Below, in pieces: positions 1 through 6,754 of a stretch of DNA of 6,939 nucleotides. Within the stretch, counting starts at the first letter, position 1. Every line of letters starts with the position of its first letter. This DNA is from an uncultured Steroidobacter sp. Its GTDB lineage: Bacteria; Pseudomonadota; Gammaproteobacteria; Steroidobacterales; Steroidobacteraceae. The notes below the pieces were generated by a model. It did not search any database. It had not been told where the DNA came from and was given only the letters and a program-made list of their open reading frames with translations. Made by a program: the position numbers and the translations under genes. The stretch is from assembly GCA_946478975.1 (NCBI GenBank), contig CAMLEO010000340.1:1-6939 (forward strand). The letters run 5' to 3'.

Positions 1-726
1 TGGCAAAGTCACAATCACCTGCCGCGCACGAGCTTCGCAGAATTCGCCGTGACGCGTGAACAGCACCTTCACCTGCCCTCGCTGCCAGCGGATTTCGGTG
101 ACGATGCTATGAAACTGCAAACACACGTGCCGTGGATCGAGGCTGCCGACTAGGGAATCCATCAGCGCACCGTAGCCTCGCTGCGGCCGGAACGTCGGCG
201 CATCCGCGGCAGCGCCGCCGCCCCATTCCTTGAGGATTTCTTTAGCGCTGGCTCGCGCCGGATCGGCACCGTCGTAGCCCTGCACCAGCATGGTCGCGAA
301 ATTTCGGATTTCGGGCGACAGCGACCGGCGATGTTGCTCCAGGAACTCGGCGAATGGCAGGTCGGCGCGCGGCTTGGGAATGCGCTTGAGCCGCTCCTTC
401 ATGGTTTCGAACAAATTCTCGGCGTGCTGCAAGTCACCGGGGCGGCGCGCTCGAAAGCGACTCTGGCCCGCGTCGACGGCGACATCGCCCGCGAGACGCA
501 GCTGTTCGAAGATCGCTTCGGACTCGCCGTGGATGAACTCGGCGCCGAGCTCCAGTGGAAAGGGATTGCCACGCGGCCGAATCGAAAAGATGCGCCCGCC
601 GACGCGCTCGCGCGCTTCGAGGATGCATACGGATTTGCGATGGCGGCTGAGGTGCGACGCTGCGGCCAGCCCCGCCGCGCCCGCACCGATCACGACGACA
701 TCGAAGTCGTCCGCTGTTTTACTCAT
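1..726 (-). CDS. Flavin-containing amine oxidase / FAD-dependent oxidoreductase (N-terminal 242 codons, partial)
   Basis: The reading frame is open from ATG at 726 to the left edge, so the C-terminal half is missing. An FAD-binding Rossmann fold opens the protein: GAGAAG at residues 14-19 follows a hydrophobic strand, and E37 in LEARERVGGR should bind the adenosine ribose. LELGAEFIHG (about 58-67) and the GYDGADPARAS stretch (150-160) are typical of the monoamine oxidase-like family (flavin amine oxidase, PF01593 type). QRGYGALMDSL (182-192) matches the segment these enzymes carry before the substrate domain. Family members oxidise amines, polyamines or related substrates with FAD. The substrate cannot be told here because the C-terminal catalytic region lies outside the window. 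The start overlaps the preceding gene's stop by 8 bases (ATGAGTAA) and has no Shine-Dalgarno, so translation is probably coupled to the Rieske flavoprotein. Family call is firm; reaction is unknown. Confidence 0.88.
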   Translation of the reverse strand, partial: MSKTADDFDVVVIGAGAAGLAAASHLSRHRKSVCILEARERVGGRIFSIRPRGNPFPLELGAEFIHGESEAIFEQLRLAGDVAVDAGQSRFRARRPGDLQHAENLFETMKERLKRIPKPRADLPFAEFLEQHRRSLSPEIRNFATMLVQGYDGADPARASAKEILKEWGGGAAADAPTFRPQRGYGALMDSLVGSLDPRHVCLQFHSIVTEIRWQRGQVKVLFTRHGEFCEARARQVIVTLP

Positions 727-2266
727 GCAAGCGCGGCAGCGGCGCTTGCGCCGGCCCGCTCAGCACTTCGCCGGTCGGATGGAAACGCGAGCCGTGACAG
801 GGGCAGTCCCAGGTGCGGTCCGCGTTGTTCCATTTCACCAAACATTTCATGTGTGTGCATTGAGGTGCCAACAGCGTCAACGTGCCGGCCGAGTCGCGAT
901 AGGCGGCCGCTTTCCTGCCGTGATGATGGACGATCTTGCCTTCGTTGCGCGCCACCGCGTCCGGCGATTCGGCATCCGGCCGGCGCAAACGATCGCGCAC
1001 GAAATAATAAGGGTAATCGACGTTCTCTTGCACGTATCTCCCGACATGATTTGCGCCGCCGTGGAACGGCGATCGGCCGACCGCAAACAGGCTGAACCAC
1101 GGGTTGCTCCGGCCGAGATAACGATCGCGCGCCATCAGCGCACTCAAAGTGCCCAGCGTATAGCCGTTGCCGGCAAAACCGGTGGCGATGAATTCACCCG
1201 GCGCGTTCTCGCCAATGAATGGCAGCCCGTCGTCGGTCTCGATCACCTGCCCCAGCCAACGCCGCTCCACGCTCGCCGCCGGCAGCACCTCGTGCAGCCG
1301 GCGTTCGAGACTGCTGAACACGCGCTCGTTGTCGCTCTCCTGGCCGGTCTTCTCGTCCGAGCCGCCGAAGATCGCGTACTGATGATCTTCGTGCTCTTCG
1401 ATGCGCAGATATTCGTAAGGATCGTGCGTGTCCCAATACAACGCCTCGGGCAGCGAGCCTTCCGGCAAGCGCGCACCGATCACGTACGTCGTGTACAGAT
1501 GCAGCTTGGTCTGCATCAAGGTCGTGGTCAGCACGCCTTTTTTGCCTTTGAGCGGATTGTGAGTTGCCAGCACCAGGAGCTTGCAACGAATCCTGCGGCC
1601 GTTGGCGCGCACGTTCGTTACCTCATCATTGCTGGCGTCCTCGACCGACTCATAGGTCGTGTTCTCGAAGATCAGCCCGCCCTGCTGGCGGATCACATCC
1701 AGCATGCCCTTGAAGTAGCGCCGCGGATGAAACTTCGCCTGGTTTGGAAACATCACTCCCGGCACGTCGCCGTAGGGAATGTGATCGACAAACGTTGCTT
1801 CGAACCCGAGCTGACGCGCGAGCTCGGCATTCTTGTGCAACATATCGAGGTCTTTTGCGCCCGGCTCCCGGCGCACCGGACTGTGGAAATATCCGGGCAC
1901 GCGCACGAACTCCGCCGCATCGCCCGTTTCCTCGACGATCGATTCAATCGTATTGATCGCCGCAATGTGCCCGAGCCAATACGTCCTCGCCGCCTCATTC
2001 CCAAACTGCGACACCAGCTCGTTCAAGCGCAGATCCGCAACGTGCGTCAGATGCGCCGTCGTCCGCCCGCTCTCGCCGCTTGCAACTTTCTCACGCTCGA
2101 TCAGCGCGACTTTCACACCTTCCTGGCAGAGCAGATACGCGGCCGTGATGCCAGTGACACCGGCCCCCACGATCAACACATCCACATCGAGATCCCGATC
2201 CAGCGCCGGAAACTCCGGCAACGGGACCGTCATCCACAAAGGCTGGGTGGGAACGACGCGCGCCAT
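719..2266 (-). CDS. FAD-dependent oxidoreductase with C-terminal Rieske [2Fe-2S] domain
   Basis: The 515-residue protein has two domains. Residues about 28-385 form a DAO-type FAD oxidoreductase: VGAGVTG at 33-39 is the dinucleotide motif, E57 is the ribose-binding acid, and TGFAGNGYTLGT (362-373) is the C-terminal FAD-contacting segment. Residues about 425-515 form a Rieske domain with cluster ligands C470, H472, C488 and H491. C475 and C490 sit where bc1-type Rieske proteins form a stabilising disulfide. The architecture and length resemble B. subtilis YhfW. It probably passes electrons between flavin and the cluster; substrate and partner are unknown. No signal peptide or membrane segment is visible, so it should be cytoplasmic. 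The frame stays open upstream to 2491, but that part overlaps cysS and is low-complexity. ATG at 2266 places the PLW motif where relatives have it; ATG at 2233 is an alternative. The Rieske domain stops shortly after its GPA-PL turn, so its last strand may be short. Confidence 0.9.
   Translation of the reverse strand: MARVVPTQPLWMTVPLPEFPALDRDLDVDVLIVGAGVTGITAAYLLCQEGVKVALIEREKVASGESGRTTAHLTHVADLRLNELVSQFGNEAARTYWLGHIAAINTIESIVEETGDAAEFVRVPGYFHSPVRREPGAKDLDMLHKNAELARQLGFEATFVDHIPYGDVPGVMFPNQAKFHPRRYFKGMLDVIRQQGGLIFENTTYESVEDASNDEVTNVRANGRRIRCKLLVLATHNPLKGKKGVLTTTLMQTKLHLYTTYVIGARLPEGSLPEALYWDTHDPYEYLRIEEHEDHQYAIFGGSDEKTGQESDNERVFSSLERRLHEVLPAASVERRWLGQVIETDDGLPFIGENAPGEFIATGFAGNGYTLGTLSALMARDRYLGRSNPWFSLFAVGRSPFHGGANHVGRYVQENVDYPYYFVRDRLRRPDAESPDAVARNEGKIVHHHGRKAAAYRDSAGTLTLLAPQCTHMKCLVKWNNADRTWDCPCHGSRFHPTGEVLSGPAQAPLPRLHE
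727..749 (-). promoter_or_regulatory. Perfect 8-bp hairpin abutting the amine oxidase start codon
   Basis: GCAAGCGC at 727-734 is exactly complementary to GCGCTTGC at 742-749, with a 7-base loop. In the minus-strand mRNA the stem ends immediately before the ATG at 724-726. The same arm can instead fold into a small GGCG/CGCC stem (741-752), so two exclusive structures are possible. The hairpin lies inside the last codons of the Rieske flavoprotein gene, so ribosomes finishing that gene would open it. This fits translational coupling of the downstream start, which lacks a Shine-Dalgarno. The complementarity is seen directly; the role is inferred. Confidence 0.45.
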
Positions 2267-2360
2267 AGGCCTGGAACGTGCGCCGTACCGGCAAGTTCCC
2301 GATGCGCTCGATCCGGTCAGTCCGTTGGAAGACGGCCGCGTGCCTGGCGACGGCAGCTTT

Positions 2361-3767
2361 TCAGCCCCGGCGCCAGGTCGTCGTTTTATCCGGCTTGTCT
2401 TCCAAAACCACGCCGGCGGCGGCGAGCTCGTCGCGGATGCGGTCGGATTCTTTGAAATTCTTGGCGGCGCGGGCGGCGGTGCGGGCGGCAATTAGCTGGT
2501 CGATCTGCGCGTCGGTCAATCCGGAGTGAGCACTGTCGGCGGACTTCGATTTGCGCAAGAAATCTTCCGGAGCAAGTTGCAACAAGCCGAGTACGCCGGC
2601 CAGGGATTTCAATTCGGCCGCCAGCGCGCTCGCAGTGGCAGTGTCACCGGCGCTCTTGGCGCGGTTGACCTCGGTCGCCAACGTTTGCAGTGCTGCGATG
2701 GCATCCGGCGTGTTGAAATCATCATCCATCGCCGCTTCGAAGCGGCGCGTTGCTTCGCTCGGCTTCACGACGCTGGACGGAGTGACGTCGCGCAACGCCG
2801 TGTAGAGGCGGCTCAGCGCGGCGTCGGCCTGCTCGATCTGCACCAGGGAATAATTGATCGGGCCGCGATAGTGGCTGGAGGCCAGAAAGAACCGCAGCAC
2901 TTCCGGATCGCGCAGATGGCCGGAATCCAGCACATCGCGAATACGGAAGAAATTGCCGAGCGACTTCGACATCTTCTCGTCGTCGACGTTGACGAAGCCG
3001 TTGTGCATCCACAAGCGGGCGAACGTATCGCCGGTGGCCGCGCAGGATTGTGCGATCTCGTTCTCGTGATGCGGGAACTTCAGATCCATGCCGCCGCCAT
3101 GGATGTCGAAATGCGAGCCGAGAATGTCGAGTGACATCGCGGAGCATTCGATGTGCCAGCCCGGGCGACCTTCACCCCAAGGCGACGGCCACGACGGCTC
3201 GCCGGGCTTGGCGCGTTTCCACAGCACGAAATCCGCCGGATCGTGCTTGGCCTCATCGACGGCGACGCGTGCACCGGCACGCAATTCATCGAGCTCACGA
3301 CCAGACAACTTGCCATAGGGCGCGAATTTGGCAACCGAGTACAGCACATCGCCGTTGCTCGCGACGTAGGCATAGCCCTTGTCGATGAGCTGCTGTGTCA
3401 TGGCGATCATGCCCGGAATGTATTCGGTGGCCTTCGGCTCGTGCGTCGGGCGCAGGATGCCGAGGCGATCGTAGTCCTCGTGCATCGCGCGGATGAAACG
3501 TTGCGTCAGCGACTGAATCGGTTCGCCGTTCTCGGCCGCGCGCTTGATGATCTTGTCGTCGATGTCGGTGATGTTACGAACGAACACGACGCGCCAGCCG
3601 CGATATTCCAGATATCGCCGCACGATATCGAAGGCAACTTTGGAACGCGCATGGCCGATGTGGCAGAAGTCATAAACGGTGTCGCCGCACACATACATGC
3701 GCACGACGCCATCTTCGTGAGTTTGCAGCTCTTCCTTGTGGCCGGTGTAGGAATTGAAGATTTGCAT
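2361..3767 (-). CDS. cysS: Cysteinyl-tRNA synthetase
   Basis: This complete class I synthetase of 468 residues (E. coli CysS is about 461) charges tRNA-Cys with cysteine in the cytoplasm. The HIGH signature is at 36-39 and KMSKS at 265-269. Zinc ligands that select cysteine are present: C27, C208, H233 and E237, with the HGGG loop at 223-226. [13 protein letters not shown] (346-358) marks the DALR-type domain, and the C-terminal [12 protein letters not shown] and TTWRRG segments are intact, so no key residue is missing. The ATG at 3767 begins directly at the conserved N-terminus (MQIFNSYTG). It has only a poor Shine-Dalgarno and starts 18 bases after the gltX stop, which suggests cotranscription and reinitiation from gltX. 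Identification is firm. Confidence 0.98.
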   Translation of the reverse strand: MQIFNSYTGHKEELQTHEDGVVRMYVCGDTVYDFCHIGHARSKVAFDIVRRYLEYRGWRVVFVRNITDIDDKIIKRAAENGEPIQSLTQRFIRAMHEDYDRLGILRPTHEPKATEYIPGMIAMTQQLIDKGYAYVASNGDVLYSVAKFAPYGKLSGRELDELRAGARVAVDEAKHDPADFVLWKRAKPGEPSWPSPWGEGRPGWHIECSAMSLDILGSHFDIHGGGMDLKFPHHENEIAQSCAATGDTFARLWMHNGFVNVDDEKMSKSLGNFFRIRDVLDSGHLRDPEVLRFFLASSHYRGPINYSLVQIEQADAALSRLYTALRDVTPSSVVKPSEATRRFEAAMDDDFNTPDAIAALQTLATEVNRAKSAGDTATASALAAELKSLAGVLGLLQLAPEDFLRKSKSADSAHSGLTDAQIDQLIAARTAARAAKNFKESDRIRDELAAAGVVLEDKPDKTTTWRRG

Positions 3768-3785
3768 GACTTAGATCGACCAGGC

Positions 3786-5222
3786 TCAGACAGACAAGGC
3801 GCGAGCGCGGGACAGCCGCGCCTGCACTTCTTCCGCCGACAACATCGCAAGCATCGGTGCCAGTTCCGGACCGTGCGTGAAGCCGGTGAGCGCAGCGCGC
3901 AGCGGCATGAACAGCGCCGGACCTTTCTTGCCCGTCGCCTGGCCCAATGCCTTCACCGCTTGTTTGAAATCCGCGCCGGGCTGACCGATCACCGCCAGCG
4001 CCGCGCCGAAGAACGCCTCGCCCGCTTCTTTCATCGCGGCCAGCGCCTGCGGTTCCCAGTCTTTATCAGAAAAAGTGGCATCCAACTTGCCGAAGATCAC
4101 TTTCGCCCACACCTTCGCATCGCTCGGCAATTCAACGTTTGCACGCACGGCGGTTACAAACATCGCCTGCTTGTGCGCGTCGATGCCGGCGGGCAGCTCG
4201 GGCCCGATCCAGCTCAGGAACTCTTCCGGCGACAAATGCGCGACGGCTTCTTTCTGCCAGTGACGCAGCTGGGCGTAATCGAACTTGGCGGCCGCGCGGC
4301 CCAGGCGATTCAAATCGAAATCGGTCAGCAGGCCGGCATCGTCGAGCCAGCCATCGCTCACGCACGAGTGGCCGAGACGAACCAGATGATTGCGAATGGC
4401 GCCCGGCAAATAGCCGCGCTCACGCAGCTCGCGCAGGCTGGTATCACCATGACGCGTCGACAGCGGCGCGCCGTCCATGCCGAGCAGCAGCGCAACGTGC
4501 GCGTACTGAGGCACTGGCAGCTCGAGCGCCTGCAGAATCAACATCTGACGCGGCGTGTTGGTCATGTGATCGTCACCACGCAGCACCAGCGTCACGCCCA
4601 TCAACGCGTCATCGACCGCATTGGAGAAAAAGAACGCCGTGCTGCCGTCGGTGCGACGAATGATGAAATCACCGATGTCGTCGCTGTTGAATCGCTGCTC
4701 GCCGTGCACGAGGTCGTTGAATGCGACCGTCTGCCCCTGCGGCACACGGAAGCGCAGCGCGGCCGGCTGGCCTTTCACCAAACGTTCGGCGCGCTCTTCC
4801 GGCGTCAGCGCACGGCACTTGCCGTCATAACGCGGCGGCTGGCCCGCGGCCAACTGCCGCTTGCGCGAAATGCTGAGCTCGGCGGGCGTGCAAAAGCACG
4901 GATACGTCAGGCCGGCGGCATCCAGACGCGACAACCACTCTTCGTAGATCGCGCGACGCTGCTGCTGGCGATAGATCGTGTGCGGGCCGCCGATGTCCGG
5001 CCCCTCGTCCCACTCGATGCCCAGCCAATGCAGATCCGCAATCAGCGCCCCGAGGAAGTCCTCGTGCGAGCGCGCTTCGTCGGTATCCTCGACGCGCAGG
5101 ATGAATCGCCCGCCGACCTTGCGGGCAGCCAGGTAATTCAGCAGCGCGGTGCGGGCGTTCCCAAGATGCAGGAACCCGGTCGGGCTGGGGGCAAAGCGTG
5201 TGACTAGCGAGGCGTTCGACAT
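3786..5222 (-). CDS. gltX: Glutamyl-tRNA synthetase (gltX), GluRS2-like, with degenerate KMSKS motif
   Basis: The 478-residue class I enzyme attaches glutamate to tRNA in the cytoplasm. RFAPSPTGFLHLGNART spans 9-25, with the HIGH-type motif HLGN at 19-22. RVEDTD (43-48), WDEGP (71-75) and LRGDDHMTNTPRQ (214-226) are GluRS signatures. A zinc-binding insert of the C-x-C...Y-x3-C type is visible (C109, C111, Y132, C136). The second signature reads PLSTR (253-257) instead of K-L-S-K-R, so both lysines are absent. FFFSNAVDDALMGVT (197-211) and the PLS form of the motif resemble the second GluRS type found in some Proteobacteria, which can prefer tRNA-Gln; that assignment is from memory. The C-terminal third is helical, as expected for the anticodon-binding domain. 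The frame is open upstream to 5834, but ATG at 5222 fits the conserved N-terminus and has an AAGGAAG ribosome site 9 bases away. It heads the left-arm operon. Confidence 0.95.
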   Translation of the reverse strand: MSNASLVTRFAPSPTGFLHLGNARTALLNYLAARKVGGRFILRVEDTDEARSHEDFLGALIADLHWLGIEWDEGPDIGGPHTIYRQQQRRAIYEEWLSRLDAAGLTYPCFCTPAELSISRKRQLAAGQPPRYDGKCRALTPEERAERLVKGQPAALRFRVPQGQTVAFNDLVHGEQRFNSDDIGDFIIRRTDGSTAFFFSNAVDDALMGVTLVLRGDDHMTNTPRQMLILQALELPVPQYAHVALLLGMDGAPLSTRHGDTSLRELRERGYLPGAIRNHLVRLGHSCVSDGWLDDAGLLTDFDLNRLGRAAAKFDYAQLRHWQKEAVAHLSPEEFLSWIGPELPAGIDAHKQAMFVTAVRANVELPSDAKVWAKVIFGKLDATFSDKDWEPQALAAMKEAGEAFFGAALAVIGQPGADFKQAVKALGQATGKKGPALFMPLRAALTGFTHGPELAPMLAMLSAEEVQARLSRARALSV

Positions 5223-5231
5223 CGATCGTTG

Positions 5232-5238
5232 CTTCCTT
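5232..5238 (-). promoter_or_regulatory. Ribosome binding site of gltX
   Basis: AAGGAAG on the minus strand lies 9 bases before the ATG at 5222. It is the best Shine-Dalgarno in the window and fixes the gltX start over the upstream in-frame ATG at 5834, which lies inside the oppositely oriented cyclophilin gene. Confidence 0.75.
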
Positions 5239-5248
5239 GTGACCGCGC

Positions 5249-5256
5249 ATTCTATA
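5249..5256 (-). promoter_or_regulatory. Candidate -10 element for the gltX-cysS operon
   Basis: TATAGAAT on the minus strand is a close sigma-70 -10 match (TAGAAT or TATAGA). It would put transcription start near 5242, giving a leader of about 20 bases that contains the gltX ribosome site. No good -35 is visible at 16-18 bases upstream, so this remains a candidate. Confidence 0.4.
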
Positions 5257-5293
5257 CGTCCGACACCGCTCCTGCTGTAGCCTGCCCGGCCTT

Positions 5294-5302
5294 TGCTAAA
5301 AT
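5294..5302 (+). promoter_or_regulatory. Extended -10 promoter element for the cyclophilin-lpxH operon
   Basis: TGCTAAAAT is an extended -10 (TGn followed by TAAAAT, one mismatch to TATAAT). The -35 region is weak, which extended -10 promoters tolerate. The expected start near 5309 gives a leader of about 34 bases before the ATG at 5343. Confidence 0.5.
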
Positions 5303-5342
5303 CGCTCAACCCTCGGTCACGGCCCCACCATCGAAGCCTCTC

Positions 5343-5957
5343 ATGCACATCACCGGTCTGTTTCGCCCTGTCCTGCTGTCGGCCCTGCTGATTTCCGCGG
5401 TTCTGCTGGGATCTCCCCGCGTCCGGGCCGACGAGCCTGAAGAGGCCGCGCCCGCCGCTCCAGCCACGCGTGTCCGCGTTGAAACCACGCTGGGCAGCTT
5501 CGTGATCGAGCTGGATGCGCAACGCGCGCCGCTGACGGTCGCCAACTTTCTCGAATACGTAAAAGCCGGGCACTACACCGACACGCTGTTCCACCGCGTG
5601 ATCGGCAACTTCGTCATTCAGGGCGGCGGCTACGATACCAAGTACGTGGAGAAGCCGACGCGCGCCACCACCCCCAACGAGTCCGGCAACGGCCTGTCGA
5701 ATCGCCGTGGCACGGTCGGGCTCGCCCGCACCGGCAGCCCCCACAGCGGCACGGCGCAGTTCTACGTGAACCTGACCGACAACGCCGCGCTCGATCCGCA
5801 GCCCAGCCGCTGGGGCTATGCCGTGTTCGGCCACATCGTGGACGGCATGCGAGTGGTCGACGACATCGGCGCGGTGGCCACCGGCGCGGCCGGCAAGTTC
5901 GATAAAGATGCGCCGCTGCAGCCGGTCATCATCAAGCGCGTCGAAATCGTGAAATGA
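5343..5957 (+). CDS. Exported cyclophilin-type peptidyl-prolyl cis-trans isomerase
   Basis: The 204-residue protein catalyses cis-trans isomerisation of X-Pro bonds during protein folding. Residues 1-29 look like a Sec signal peptide: a positively charged start (R8), a hydrophobic core (about 9-23) and a likely cleavage after VRA (29-30 junction), so it should act in the periplasm. A short Pro/Ala/Glu-rich linker (31-41) precedes the cyclophilin domain. FHRVIGNFVIQGGG (83-96) carries the catalytic arginine R86 and F90/Q93. GTAQFYV (136-142) and YAVFGHIVDGM (159-169) are further core motifs. The position of human CypA W121 is alanine (NAALD), so cyclosporin binding should be poor. It is PpiA-like by location, although the locus resembles that of cytoplasmic PpiB, so no symbol is given. 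The frame is open upstream to 5229, but that would overlap the promoter and bury the signal peptide. Its TGA overlaps the lpxH ATG. Confidence 0.93.
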   Translation: MHITGLFRPVLLSALLISAVLLGSPRVRADEPEEAAPAAPATRVRVETTLGSFVIELDAQRAPLTVANFLEYVKAGHYTDTLFHRVIGNFVIQGGGYDTKYVEKPTRATTPNESGNGLSNRRGTVGLARTGSPHSGTAQFYVNLTDNAALDPQPSRWGYAVFGHIVDGMRVVDDIGAVATGAAGKFDKDAPLQPVIIKRVEIVK

Positions 5958-6754
5958 ACGCGGTTGCCAGCCGCCCCACGCTGTTCATTTCCGACCTGCA
6001 CCTCGACGGCGAGCGGCCGGACATCACCGCTCAGTTCCTGGATTTCCTGGAGCGCGAGGCGCGGCAGGCACAGGCGCTTTATATCCTCGGCGACTTGTTC
6101 GAAGCGTGGATCGGCGATGACGATCCCGATCCGGACAAGCGCCGGGTGATCGCCGCGCTACGCTCGCTGACCAGCGGCGGCGTGCCGACGTATTTCATTC
6201 ACGGCAATCGTGACTTTCTGATCGGACGTCGCTTCGCGGCTGAAACCGGCGTGCGGCTGCTGCCCGATCCGACGCTGATCCAGGTCTACGGCCAGCGCGT
6301 GTTGCTCATGCACGGCGATACGCTGTGCATCGACGATCCGGCCTATCAGCGGCTGCGGCGGATCGTGCGCAATCCCATCGTGCAATTCATCATGCGTCGC
6401 CTGACGCTGCGCCAACGGCTGAAGCTCGCCGCCAAGATGCGAGCCGGCAGCAAAGCTCACATCGCGACCATGGACAGGGCGGCGCCGCAGATCATGGATG
6501 TGAATCAGGACGAAGTTCGCCAGACGTTCGAGCGGCAGCGCATCGACTACATCGTGCACGGTCACACGCACCGGCCAGCGATTCACAAGGTGCAGCTCCA
6601 CAATCGCACTGTGACGCGCATCGTGCTCGGCGACTGGTACGAGCAAGGCAGCGTGTTGCGCTGGGATAAAGGCGGATTCGAGCTGGCGGGACTGACTCGA
6701 GACGTCAGCCCGGCAGGCCAGAGTGGAAACGAAACTGCGGGTCCGGGGATGTGA
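5954..6754 (+). CDS. lpxH: UDP-2,3-diacylglucosamine diphosphatase LpxH
   Basis: This calcineurin-like metallophosphoesterase hydrolyses UDP-2,3-diacylglucosamine to lipid X and UMP at the inner-membrane face, the fourth step of lipid A (Raetz) synthesis. Dinuclear metal ligands are visible in order: D14 and H16 (SDLHL), D47 (LGDLFE), N85 (HGNRD), H120 (MHGDTLC), and H202/H204 (HGHTHRP). DDPAYQ (127-132) and the following Arg/Lys-rich helical lid match the LpxH substrate-binding insertion, and LGDWYEQGSVLRW (225-237) is the LpxH-specific end. At 266 residues it is somewhat longer than E. coli LpxH (240) because of an unconserved C-terminal tail; residues 251-266 are encoded opposite the end of miaE. 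The start shares ATGA with the cyclophilin stop and has no strong ribosome site, so translation is probably coupled. Its presence indicates a Gram-negative outer membrane with lipid A. Confidence 0.97.
   Translation: MNAVASRPTLFISDLHLDGERPDITAQFLDFLEREARQAQALYILGDLFEAWIGDDDPDPDKRRVIAALRSLTSGGVPTYFIHGNRDFLIGRRFAAETGVRLLPDPTLIQVYGQRVLLMHGDTLCIDDPAYQRLRRIVRNPIVQFIMRRLTLRQRLKLAAKMRAGSKAHIATMDRAAPQIMDVNQDEVRQTFERQRIDYIVHGHTHRPAIHKVQLHNRTVTRIVLGDWYEQGSVLRWDKGGFELAGLTRDVSPAGQSGNETAGPGM

Noticed and set aside
2267..2360. Terminator or promoter between cysS and the Rieske flavoprotein
   Set aside because: Only a 4-bp palindrome (GCCG-GTA-CGGC) without a U-tract and no paired -35/-10 are visible.
290..2455. 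Plus-strand open frame of 721 codons opposite the Rieske flavoprotein and amine oxidase genes
   Set aside because: It is codon-aligned antisense to real genes. In GC-rich genes the rare Leu and Ser codons TTA, CTA and TCA seldom create antisense stops, so long shadow frames appear. The product is Arg/His-rich with no recognisable motif.
2267..2491. A 75-residue N-terminal extension of the Rieske flavoprotein
   Set aside because: It overlaps the conserved end of cysS in another frame, is Pro/Ser/Arg-rich and low in complexity, and has no counterpart in YhfW-like proteins.
3768..3788. Possible GltX-CysS fusion by readthrough, since both are in one frame
   Set aside because: Two in-frame stops (TGA at 3786-3788 and TAA four codons later) separate them, and both proteins have normal lengths.
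3153..5207. Plus-strand open frame of 684 codons spanning both cysS and gltX
   Set aside because: cysS and gltX happen to be in the same frame, so their antisense shadow runs through both. No domain or start signal is visible, and both sense genes are clearly coding.
5239..5320. Inverted 7-base repeat GTGACCG / CGGTCAC flanking the divergent promoters
   Set aside because: A 7-base match 68 bases apart is likely by chance in 120 bases, and no known operator is recognised.
5229..5342. A longer cyclophilin starting at 5229
   Set aside because: It would place the start in the gltX leader, run through the likely promoter, and bury the signal peptide behind 38 unconserved residues.
5223..5834. 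A 204-residue N-terminal extension of GltX
   Set aside because: It is antisense to the cyclophilin gene, and the conserved GluRS N-terminus with a good ribosome site begins at 5222.
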